A program made the translations under genes and the position numbers. The notes beneath the pieces were generated by a model. It did no database searches. It saw only the letters and a program-made list of their open reading frames with translations, and was not told the origin of the DNA. Of a stretch of DNA of 9,415 nucleotides, positions 1 to 6,198 are shown piece by piece; the first letter of the stretch is position 1, and each line of letters starts with the position of its first letter. Origin of the DNA: Alphaproteobacteria bacterium (lineage in GTDB: Bacteria > Pseudomonadota > Alphaproteobacteria > Rickettsiales > JAFLCR01); assembly GCA_017302755.1 (NCBI GenBank), contig JAFLCR010000080.1, forward strand, positions 1-9,415. Reading direction: 5' to 3'.

Positions 1-530
1 TAATCGACGGTTTTGCGCACCACGCTGGACGTGCAGATCAGCGCGTCCCATTTCTGGATCGGCGCGGTGAGGTCTTCGGCGATGCCCGCGACCGCGCCGT
101 CCGACGCCGTGGTATGCGTGACGCCGCACAGGCTGTAGCGCTTCGCGCCAAGGCGGCGGCGGTGCCAGGCATATTCCCCAAGCCCCGGCCCGGGCAGGAA
201 CAGGCAGCCCGGCTTCTCGATCTGCGTGGGATTGGCGAAAGGCACAAAGTGCATCCTGCGCGTCGGGAAGCTCTGCCCATTCTCCGCTTGCACGAAACCA
301 TCCACCCGGCGCGTGAAATCGTCGAACATCGGCTTGGTGCTGGTGTAGCAGTAAATATCCTCATGCGAGCTGTAGCGGGCGAAGCCGCGCAGGAATTCCT
401 CGCCCGCGACGTGGCGGCCCATCAGCTTGGCGCCGGTGGTGTCAAAGCCTTCGGAAAGAAAATAAATCGCCGCCTGGCCGGGTGCGGCAGGAGAGGGGGC
501 GTCGGCAGGCACGGCGGAAGAAGAAGTCAT
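1..530 (-). CDS. Glycosyltransferase (GT4-like), N-terminal part, cut by the window edge
   Basis: The frame opens at ATG 530-528 and stays open for 176 codons to the left edge, so the C-terminal part is outside the window. The product starts MTSSSAVPADAPSP, a short Ala/Pro-rich leader, followed by IYFLSEGFDTTGAKLMGRHV, FLRGFARYS and later GVTHTTASDG and WDALICTSSVVRKT. From memory these resemble the N-terminal Rossmann half of group-1 (GT4) glycosyltransferases, in which a 'WDA-ICTS' segment precedes the acceptor/donor cleft; the donor-binding C-terminal half (E-x7-E region) cannot be checked. There is no signal peptide, so it is probably cytosolic or membrane-peripheral, acting in polysaccharide or glycolipid synthesis. 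It is transcribed divergently from cysD across a 119-bp gap. Only a weak ribosome site (CAGGT) lies before the ATG. The coding reading is firm because frame and codon use are consistent throughout; the family call is moderate. Confidence 0.62.
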   Translation of the reverse strand, partial: MTSSSAVPADAPSPAAPGQAAIYFLSEGFDTTGAKLMGRHVAGEEFLRGFARYSSHEDIYCYTSTKPMFDDFTRRVDGFVQAENGQSFPTRRMHFVPFANPTQIEKPGCLFLPGPGLGEYAWHRRRLGAKRYSLCGVTHTTASDGAVAGIAEDLTAPIQKWDALICTSSVVRKTVD

Positions 531-559
531 GATTTTTACCTGAATGGTCGAGTGGCAAG

Positions 560-588
560 GTATTAAGGCAAATAGGAAAAAATGGCAA
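560..588 (-). promoter_or_regulatory. Candidate sigma-70-type promoter for the glycosyltransferase gene
   Basis: On the minus strand, TTGCCA (588-583; five of six matches to the -35 consensus) is followed after 17 bases by TAATAC (565-560; a weaker -10). A start near 553 would leave a leader of about 20 bases before the ATG at 530. It lies in the AT-richest part of the gap between the divergent genes. The -10 match is poor, so this is only a candidate. Confidence 0.3.
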
Positions 589-649
589 ACCCGAAGCGTT
601 GCCGGTGGTTTCGCTGGCGTAATTCAGCCGCTTGGGCTAGTTACAGGCC

Positions 650-1483
650 ATGGACCATCTTGACCGCCTGGAAGCCCAGAGCATCTACATCTTCCGCGAG
701 GCTTTCCACGCCGTGGACAAGCTCGCCATGCTGTGGTCGTTCGGCAAGGACAGCAACGCCATGATCTGGCTGGCGAAAAAAGCGTTTTTCGGCCACGTTC
801 CTTTTCCGTTGATCCATTGCGACACCGAGCTGGAATTCGACGAAGTCTACGCCTTCCGCGATAAATACGTGAAAGAATGGAACCTGACCCTGGTCAGCGA
901 AATCTGCCCCCCTCTGGAGACCACCGACGCGACGCTTCCCCACAGCGCCCGCGTCGCCGCGCGCAAGACCGGCGGCCTCAAGAACGTGATCGCCCGCGAG
1001 GGCTATACCGGCATCTTTGCCGGCATCCGCCGCGACGAGGAAGGCACCCGCGCCAAGGAGCGCTATTTCTCCCCGCGCGGCACGGAAGGCGAATGGGACG
1101 TGAAGGACCAGCCCCCCGAATTCTGGGACCAGTTCAAAACCGATTTCCCCCCCGGCACGCATTTACGCATCCACCCGCTGCTGCACTGGACGGAACTGGA
1201 TATCTGGCTCTACATCCAGCGTGAGAATATCCCGATCGTACCCTTATACCTGGCGAAGCCCTACCACCAACTCGAAGGCCGCGACTTCGGCGGCAAAATG
1301 ATGCGCTTCCGCTCACTGGGCGAGAAAGGCATCACCTGGCCGCTTGAGAGCACCGCCGCGACGATCGCGGACATCATCGCCGAACTGCGCGTGACGAAAG
1401 TCTCCGAACGCTCCGGCCGCCCGATGGGCGCGGATGAGGATGAATCGAGTTTCGAGCGGCTAAGGGCTGCAGGGTATATGTAG
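650..1483 (+). CDS. cysD: Sulfate adenylyltransferase small subunit CysD
   Basis: CysD is the catalytic subunit of ATP sulfurylase: with the GTPase CysN it makes adenosine 5'-phosphosulfate (APS) from sulfate and ATP in the cytosol. The 277-residue product has the PAPS-reductase-family fold (PF01507). Its PP-loop is SFGKDS at residues 30-35, corresponding to SIGKDS in E. coli CysD. Other CysD hallmarks are FPLIHCDT (52-59), GIRRDEE (125-131), RAKER (134-138), the WTELDIW and NIPIVPLYLA segments, and a C-terminal SERSGRP...GYM like the SERQGR...GYF end of E. coli CysD. It is about 25 residues shorter than the E. coli protein, mostly after VPLYLA. The start is forced: an in-frame TAG lies at 638-640 and no other start codon follows it before 650. 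The ribosome site is weak. Unusually, cysNC is not next but 2.67 kb downstream, behind four unrelated genes. The family call is firm. Confidence 0.93.
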   Translation: MDHLDRLEAQSIYIFREAFHAVDKLAMLWSFGKDSNAMIWLAKKAFFGHVPFPLIHCDTELEFDEVYAFRDKYVKEWNLTLVSEICPPLETTDATLPHSARVAARKTGGLKNVIAREGYTGIFAGIRRDEEGTRAKERYFSPRGTEGEWDVKDQPPEFWDQFKTDFPPGTHLRIHPLLHWTELDIWLYIQRENIPIVPLYLAKPYHQLEGRDFGGKMMRFRSLGEKGITWPLESTAATIADIIAELRVTKVSERSGRPMGADEDESSFERLRAAGYM

Positions 1484-1493
1484 CGTACGTGCC

Positions 1494-2228
1494 ATGAGTT
1501 GGACATCCCCAATATATAATTATTACAACCTCTATATGGCTTGGGGGATAATCGCAGGCGGCGGAGTAATTTTCTTGCTGATGGCGATTGGTATATATTT
1601 GGACGATGCGTATTTTGAGCAAAATGCTCGGCCGGTTGAGGCGCGGTTAATCAGTAAGAAGCCAGGGCATACACCTAAAGCTCCTCATATATTGAGGTAT
1701 GAATATACAGTTTCGGAAAAGACTTATAAAACATTTTTTGAAGCAAAGAAGCATTATGCCGAGTCTGTAGAAGTAGGCAGCATGCGTGAAGCGTGGTATT
1801 TGCCATCTCGGCCAGAAAAAGTTCTCTTCACTTTCAAAAAAACAGAAACGCCGGTCATTATAATTATGGCTGCAGGGGGAGTGCTTTTGCTCTTTCTCGG
1901 AGGTATTCCGCTGCGAAAATTAATCAAGAGGAAACGTGAGAAAGAGTGGCTTCTGCAGCATGGCATTTTAACAGAAGCAACCATCATGCAGATAAAGGAA
2001 AAGTGGTACAGAACCGACACGCTCAATTTCAGTACCCGCACTTATGGCACACTTTGTTACAAGCGTGTTATCTATGCATACAGAGACGAATACGGTGAGC
2101 AGTATGTGGGAAAATCAGATGAAATTCCTGCTAACGAACTTCCCTCTTCCTTGGAGGGGAAAAAGCTAAAGGTGCGCTACCGCAAAGATAGGCCAGAAAT
2201 TTCGGCGATATGCGAACAAGCTGTTTGA
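1494..2228 (+). CDS. DUF3592-like membrane protein with two tandem repeats
   Basis: The 244-residue protein shows a duplicated plan: membrane helix (about 14-36), soluble segment (about 46-112), second helix (about 119-140) followed by a basic stretch (RKLIKRKREK), then a second soluble segment (about 157-240). Both soluble parts follow the same pattern: 'P/T-x-EA-x-I', a central Y-x-Y-x-V or V-I-Y-A-Y strand followed by E/K-Y, an acidic loop, and a closing 'Y-x(2)-R/K-x-RPE' (YLPSRPEKV and YRKDRPEIS). This is the layout of DUF3592 (PF12158), a family of unknown function. The gene starts 10 bases after the cysD stop with no clear ribosome site; an in-frame ATG at 1536 is an alternative. It is markedly AT-richer than cysD and cysNC, with codons such as ATA and TTA common, which points to acquisition from another source. 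No function can be assigned. Confidence 0.7.
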   Translation: MSWTSPIYNYYNLYMAWGIIAGGGVIFLLMAIGIYLDDAYFEQNARPVEARLISKKPGHTPKAPHILRYEYTVSEKTYKTFFEAKKHYAESVEVGSMREAWYLPSRPEKVLFTFKKTETPVIIIMAAGGVLLLFLGGIPLRKLIKRKREKEWLLQHGILTEATIMQIKEKWYRTDTLNFSTRTYGTLCYKRVIYAYRDEYGEQYVGKSDEIPANELPSSLEGKKLKVRYRKDRPEISAICEQAV

Positions 2229-2243
2229 GATGGAGATAGGTTC

Positions 2244-2921
2244 ATGCTCAAAAAAATCTTAAAAATACTGTGTTTGGTTGTGTTCGGGCTGGCCGCATAT
2301 ATTTTGTATTGGGCAAGCACAACTACCGATATTACGAAGCTCCCCACCCTCCAATCCGGCGACCTGATTTTCCAGACGAGTCTCACCAACCAGACGCCCG
2401 CCATCGTCTTCGCCACAGGGAGTCTCCTGACACATGTCGGCATCGTGCAGGCGGGCAAGGAAGGCTACACGGTCATCCACGCGCGCGGCACGGTGAAGGA
2501 GGACACGCTGGAAGCATTCGCCAACCGCGCCGTTGGCGGCCATCTGCTGATCCTGCGCTACCCCAACCTCTCACCGGAACAGCGCGAGCGCCTCGTCGCG
2601 GATGCGCGAAGCTATCTCGGCCGCGAATACGACCGCGTCTTCTCTTTCAACAACGAGGCGATCTACTGCAGCGAGCTTCCGCACCTGGTGTTTGAGGCGC
2701 AGCAGCTTCCGCTAGGCCGCGTCCAGCGCCTGGCCGAACTGGACATGGATAACTGGGCCGTGCGCGGACTATTCAGCAAACGCTGGCGCCACCACCCCGC
2801 CTGCCAGTCGGAATCCATGACCGAAGCCGAATGCTGGAACACGGTGATGGACGAAAAGATCATCACCCCGGCCAGCATTGCTGAGGATGCAAGCCTCACC
2901 CGTGTCTACAGCAATTACTGA
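2244..2921 (+). CDS. YiiX/YebB-like papain-fold hydrolase (NlpC/P60 superfamily), membrane-anchored
   Basis: The 225-residue protein begins with one hydrophobic helix (about 5-25), probably a membrane anchor or signal peptide, which places the rest outside the cytoplasm. The body matches the permuted papain-fold family of E. coli YiiX (PF05708): LQSGDLIFQTS, then ATGSLLTHVGIV carrying the presumed catalytic His64, then YLGREYDRVFSF and AIYCSEL with the presumed nucleophile Cys142 and Glu144. In YiiX the equivalent parts are TGDIIFQIS, SDYSHTGM, YLGKPYDFSFS and YCSE. In this family His comes before Cys, the reverse of classical NlpC. The likely substrate is an amide or ester bond in a lipid or peptide; none is known for certain. 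A good ribosome site (GGAGA, 2232-2236) lies 7 bases before the ATG, 15 bases after the DUF3592 stop, so the two are probably co-transcribed. The first ~90 bases are AT-rich like the upstream gene, while the rest is GC-rich. Confidence 0.82.
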   Translation: MLKKILKILCLVVFGLAAYILYWASTTTDITKLPTLQSGDLIFQTSLTNQTPAIVFATGSLLTHVGIVQAGKEGYTVIHARGTVKEDTLEAFANRAVGGHLLILRYPNLSPEQRERLVADARSYLGREYDRVFSFNNEAIYCSELPHLVFEAQQLPLGRVQRLAELDMDNWAVRGLFSKRWRHHPACQSESMTEAECWNTVMDEKIITPASIAEDASLTRVYSNY

Positions 2922-3463
2922 GTGGCAGCGATATGTTGCTGAAATAACCTTCGCGCATCCTGCAGCGCCTGCGCATCAGCAAACGCGCGCTTGGGAATAG
3001 GAAAATACTGAAATCTTCCATGAAGCAGCACCAAATACTTCTCGTTTTCGTGCCACTGATGAAAGAACCCCCACTGCACCGTGGATTCGGCAGTGGGAGC
3101 CTTGATATGCACGCTGGCATCGCTAAACGTCCATTCACGCGGCAGGAAGCTACTGGGTGTGCGTTTGACCGCCAGCCAGATCATGAGCCGTTCCAGCCAC
3201 TGAAACCATAGAACGGGCACGAGGAGGAGCAAAGCCGTAATGAACGGTTTTCCTGTCAAAAAGGCCGCGCCGCGCAGCACAGTGCTCTTTTCCAGGCATT
3301 GGGAGGGGGCATGGCTCCACGTATACAGGCTCAAGCCGAAAGCGATCAGAATAAGCGCGATGATGATATAGCGCAGATAGCGTATTTTCTGCCTGCTGCG
3401 CATCAGTAGGAAACCCTGCCAGTAATCCTGCTGTGTCAGGCTGAAATGAAGGGAGACAGGCAT
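2915..3463 (-). CDS. YcxB-like membrane protein
   Basis: The 182-residue protein has two predicted membrane helices (about 30-49 and 73-90) followed by a soluble C-terminal domain (about 107-170). That order and the end of the domain (WTFSDASVHI, then VQWGFFHQW, then YLVLLHGRFQYFPIPKRAF) fit the YcxB-like family (PF14317), in which a short sheet closes with 'F-x-IPKRAF'. The function of the family is unknown. The start ATG (3463-3461) has a good ribosome site, TAGGGG (3475-3470), six bases upstream. The gene converges on the YiiX-like gene and their 3' ends overlap by 7 bases, so there is no room for a terminator between them. It diverges from the band-7 gene across a 133-bp gap. Base composition is intermediate between the AT-rich DUF3592 gene and the GC-rich sulfate genes. 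Confidence 0.72.
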   Translation of the reverse strand: MPVSLHFSLTQQDYWQGFLLMRSRQKIRYLRYIIIALILIAFGLSLYTWSHAPSQCLEKSTVLRGAAFLTGKPFITALLLLVPVLWFQWLERLMIWLAVKRTPSSFLPREWTFSDASVHIKAPTAESTVQWGFFHQWHENEKYLVLLHGRFQYFPIPKRAFADAQALQDARRLFQQHIAATQ

Positions 3464-3596
3464 GGGCGACCCCTAAGGGATGTAGGGATACTATATCACT
3501 GAATAGATTAACAATTTGAGGGGATTTGAAGTCAATGACGTCCAAGTGGTTAGCTTGGCGGTAGCAATCCCCGCAGCAATGGAGTAAGAGGCGGAT

Positions 3597-4145
3597 ATGG
3601 ATACGGAACTTGTGCTTTTTTTTCTGTTGGGCCTGGCGTTCGGCGTCGTGCTGGCGTTGATCTTCATCGCCTCCAACCAGAACATCCGGGAATACGAGCG
3701 CGGCCTTCTCTATAAAAAGGGCAAGTTGAAGCGCGTGCTGGAGCCGGGCATGTACTGGTACAACGTCCGCACCACCGCGATCGAAGTGATCGATATGCGG
3801 CCGCAGACCCACACGGCGGGGCAGGAGTTGACGCTGGCCGACGGCAAAAGTTTCCTTATCTCCACGGTGCTGCACTACCGCGTGACCGATCCGCAGAAAT
3901 ATTGGCTTGCCGCCGCCAATGCCTACCGGCAGATGGACGCGCTGCTTATGAGCGCCGTCAGCCAGTTCGTGTCGCCGCTCGATCAGGAAACCCTGATGCG
4001 CGAACGCTATGCGCTTCCGGCCAAGCTGCTTGAGCATCTGAAACCTTCCGCCGAAGCGTTCGGCGTTGCGCTCGAAAGCTTGCATTTGCGTGAGATGGTG
4101 CCCGTGCGTTACGCGCAGCCCCGCCACGACCCTGATTATTATTGA
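3597..4145 (+). CDS. Short SPFH/band-7 (stomatin/slipin-like) membrane protein
   Basis: The 182-residue product has one N-terminal membrane helix (about 5-25) followed directly by a band-7 domain (about 29-168). It shows the slipin hallmarks: an opening NIREYERGLLYKKGKLKRVLEPG with the G-x-Y-W segment after it, IDMRPQT, a central TLADGKSFLISTVLHYRVTDP strand pair, and a late ALESLHLREM. Stomatins and slipins are usually 250-300 residues and continue into a coiled coil that drives oligomerisation; here the protein ends right after the core domain. Such proteins scaffold membrane microdomains or regulate proteases (family knowledge), but nothing here shows a partner. A purine-rich GGAGTAAGAGG (3581-3591) serves as ribosome site. 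Its TGA at 4143-4145 is in the same reading frame as cysNC, whose ATG follows only 6 bases later, so the two are almost certainly on one transcript. Confidence 0.82.
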   Translation: MDTELVLFFLLGLAFGVVLALIFIASNQNIREYERGLLYKKGKLKRVLEPGMYWYNVRTTAIEVIDMRPQTHTAGQELTLADGKSFLISTVLHYRVTDPQKYWLAAANAYRQMDALLMSAVSQFVSPLDQETLMRERYALPAKLLEHLKPSAEAFGVALESLHLREMVPVRYAQPRHDPDYY

Positions 4146-4151
4146 GCCCCG

Positions 4152-6059
4152 ATGAGTACCCAATCTTCCCGCGACCAGCTTAAAATCGTCATCGTCGGCC
4201 ACGTCGACCACGGCAAATCGACGCTGGTCGGCCGCATCTTCCACGACACTGGCAGCCTTCCCGACGGCAAATACGAGCAGATCAAGGCGATGTGCGAAAA
4301 GCGCGGCATGCCCTTCGAGTGGTCGTTCCTCATGGACGCCCTCCAGGCCGAACGCGACCAGGGCATCACCATCGACACCGCGCAAATCTGGTTCCGCACG
4401 CAGAAACGCGACTACGTCATCATCGACGCCCCCGGCCACAAGGAATTTTTAAAGAACATGGTCAGCGGCGCCGCCCAAAGCGACGCGGCCCTGCTGGTGA
4501 TCGATGCGCACGAAGGCGTGAAGGAACAATCCAAACGCCACGGCTACCTGCTGCACCTGCTCGGCGTGCGCCAGATCGCCGTCGCCGTGAACAAAATGGA
4601 TTTAGTCGGCTACAGCGCCGAACGCTTCGCCGAAATCGAGCGAGACTACCGCGCGTATCTGGCAAGCATCGGCGTCACCCCCACCTACATCATCCCGATT
4701 TCGGGCCGCGAAGGCGACGGCATCACCGCCCCTTCGCCAAACATGCCATGGTACACCGGCCCGAGCGTCGTCGAAGCCCTCGACCACTTCACTCCCACGC
4801 CCGCGCTGGAACATCTGCCGCTGCGCTTCCCCGTGCAGGACGTCTATAAATTCGACCAACGCCGCATCATCGCCGGCCGCATCGAGAGCGGCAGCCTGCG
4901 CGTCGGCGACACGCTCCTCTTCTCGCCAGACAACAAAACCGTAAAAGTGGCAAGTATTGAAACGTGGTCTCCAACCCCCACCCTGCCCTCCCCCTCTGAG
5001 GGGGAGGGCAGGGTGGGGGTTGGTGAAGTTGCCACCGCCGGCCAGTCCATCGGCATCACGCTGGAAGACCAGATCTTCGTCGAACGCGGCCACATCGCCA
5101 GCCACACAGACGCCGCCCCCCGCATCGTCAGCCACTTCAAGGCCAAACTCTTCTGGCTGGGTCGCGAGCCTCTCACTCCCGGCAAACGCTACACGCTCAA
5201 AATCGCCACCACCAAGGCGAGCGTGGAGGTGAAATCCATCGACCGCGTCATCTCCACCGACGACCTCGCCACCACCGCCACCACCCAGGTAGCCAAAAGC
5301 GAAGTCGCCGAAGTCACTTTTCGCGTGCGCGGGTTGCTCGCCCTCGACGACTACGCGGATAACGCCAAACTCGGCCGCTTCGTGCTGGTGGACGGCTACG
5401 ACGTGGCCGGCGGCGGCATCATCGACCTCGCGGGCATCACCGATCTGCGCGTGGCGTCGCACCAGGTAAAATCGAAAAACCTGAGCATCGAGGACACCGG
5501 CATCTCCGCCGCCGACCGCGCGCGCATGAACGGCCACAAAGGCGGCATCCTCTGGTTCACCGGCCTGTCCGGCTCCGGCAAATCGACGCTGGCGAAGGAA
5601 CTCCAGCACCGCCTGTTCGCGCGCGGCCTGCAAACCTACGTGCTCGACGGCGACAACGTCCGCAAAGGCCTGAACGCCGACCTCGGCTTCACCCACGACG
5701 ACCGCGCCGAAAACATCCGCCGCGTCGGCGAGGTGGCGGCCTTGTTCGCGGATGCGGGGGTGATCGTCATCACCGCCTTCATCTCCCCCTACCGCGAAGA
5801 CCGCCGCCGCGCGCGTTCTTGCGCGCCGGAGGCCTTCCATTCCATCTACATCAAGGCGGATTTACAAACCTGCGAAACCCGCGACCCCAAAGGCCTCTAC
5901 AAAAAAGCCCGCAAAGGCGAGATCACCCATTTCACCGGCATCTCCGACCCCTACGAAGAGCCCGAGAATCCCGAACTGGAAGTGGACACGAGCCAACATT
6001 CCATCGAGGAATGCGTAGAACTTCTGGTGAAGTACGTGGAGCGGGAGTTGGTGGGCTAG
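4152..6059 (+). CDS. cysNC: Bifunctional sulfate adenylyltransferase GTPase subunit / APS kinase (CysN-CysC fusion)
   Basis: The 635-residue protein joins both later steps of sulfate activation. The CysN part (about 1-460) is the GTPase that drives APS formation by CysD: G1 GHVDHGKS (16-23), the switch-I type sequence DQGITID (69-75), G3 DAPGH (92-96) and G4 NKMD (147-150), then EF-Tu-like beta-barrel domains. The CysC part (about 462-635) phosphorylates APS to PAPS: P-loop GLSGSGKS (471-478), LDGDNVRKGLN, FISPYRED, DPKGLYKKA and the FTGISDPYE segment. All key motifs are intact, so it should be active. Residues 274-291 (PTPTLPSPSEGEGRVGVG) do not belong to CysN; they are encoded by a perfect 53-bp palindrome inserted in frame just before TAGQSIGITL, in a loop of the second domain. 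No ribosome site precedes the ATG; with the band-7 stop 6 bases away, translational coupling is likely. A composite palindrome of the same family follows the stop codon. Confidence 0.95.
   Translation: MSTQSSRDQLKIVIVGHVDHGKSTLVGRIFHDTGSLPDGKYEQIKAMCEKRGMPFEWSFLMDALQAERDQGITIDTAQIWFRTQKRDYVIIDAPGHKEFLKNMVSGAAQSDAALLVIDAHEGVKEQSKRHGYLLHLLGVRQIAVAVNKMDLVGYSAERFAEIERDYRAYLASIGVTPTYIIPISGREGDGITAPSPNMPWYTGPSVVEALDHFTPTPALEHLPLRFPVQDVYKFDQRRIIAGRIESGSLRVGDTLLFSPDNKTVKVASIETWSPTPTLPSPSEGEGRVGVGEVATAGQSIGITLEDQIFVERGHIASHTDAAPRIVSHFKAKLFWLGREPLTPGKRYTLKIATTKASVEVKSIDRVISTDDLATTATTQVAKSEVAEVTFRVRGLLALDDYADNAKLGRFVLVDGYDVAGGGIIDLAGITDLRVASHQVKSKNLSIEDTGISAADRARMNGHKGGILWFTGLSGSGKSTLAKELQHRLFARGLQTYVLDGDNVRKGLNADLGFTHDDRAENIRRVGEVAALFADAGVIVITAFISPYREDRRRARSCAPEAFHSIYIKADLQTCETRDPKGLYKKARKGEITHFTGISDPYEEPENPELEVDTSQHSIEECVELLVKYVERELVG
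4971..5023. repeat. Perfect 53-bp palindrome inserted in frame in cysNC (solo repeat unit)
   Basis: The two 26-base arms (4971-4996 and 4998-5023) are exact reverse complements around a single central T at 4997. The arms begin CCAACCCCCACCCTG and end CCCTCCCCCTC. The repeat begins exactly on a codon boundary (codon 274) and, with one following base, makes 18 codons without a stop, encoding PTPTLPSPSEGEGRVGVG. The sequence is unlike the surrounding CysN and shares its blocks with the two composite repeats downstream, so it is an inserted mobile repeat and not a CysN feature. Confidence 0.93.
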
Positions 6060-6061
6060 TA

Positions 6062-6166
6062 AAAACCCTCCCCCTATGAGGGGGAGGGAAGGGTGGGGGT
6101 TGGCCAGAGGATACGTATCCTTTACCCAACCCCCATCCCAACCTTCCCCCTCATAGGGGGAAGGAG
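6062..6166. repeat. Composite palindromic repeat, copy 1, between cysNC and the oxidoreductase gene
   Basis: A 38-base left half (6066-6103) and a 39-base right half (6126-6164) are near-perfect reverse complements around a 22-base spacer. Each half carries its own small hairpin (CCCTCCCCCTATGAGGGGGAGGG at the left, shown here as two arms of about 10 bases around TA/TG) plus a shared stem, GGGTGGGGGTTGG pairing with CCAACCCCCATCCC. The spacer holds a 12-bp palindrome, GGATACGTATCC (6109-6120). The repeat begins 3 bases after the cysNC stop and fills most of the 139-bp gap. Five A bases (6061-6065) beside the left hairpin would make it terminator-like for minus-strand transcription; there is no T run for plus-strand transcription. 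It may stabilise the cysNC mRNA 3' end. Confidence 0.88.
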
Positions 6167-6198
6167 TATATCTGATAGAAGACGAACTGTACTGATTC

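Noticed and set aside
599..625. Possible plus-strand promoter for cysD (TTGCCG ... TAATTC)
   Set aside because: Spacing is only 15 bases and both boxes match poorly.
582..764. Small plus-strand frame starting upstream of cysD
   Set aside because: It runs into cysD in another frame, has low-quality Arg/Trp/Ser-rich sequence and no ribosome site; cysD motifs fix the correct frame.
3464..3596. Promoters in the divergent gap between the YcxB-like and band-7 genes
   Set aside because: TTGACT on the minus strand (around 3532) and TATAGT (around 3491) are tempting, but their spacing is wrong and no convincing partner box is present, so no site is called.
3150..4439. Long open frame of 429 codons on the minus strand
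   Set aside because: It covers the start of cysNC, the whole band-7 gene and the start of the YcxB-like gene in antisense; its composition is typical of the complement of GC-rich coding sequence, and the genes it overlaps have recognisable motifs.
4602..5840. Open frame of 412 codons antisense to cysNC
   Set aside because: It is rich in Gly, Ala, Val and Asp as expected opposite GC-rich codons, with no domain, while the plus strand carries clear CysN and CysC motifs.
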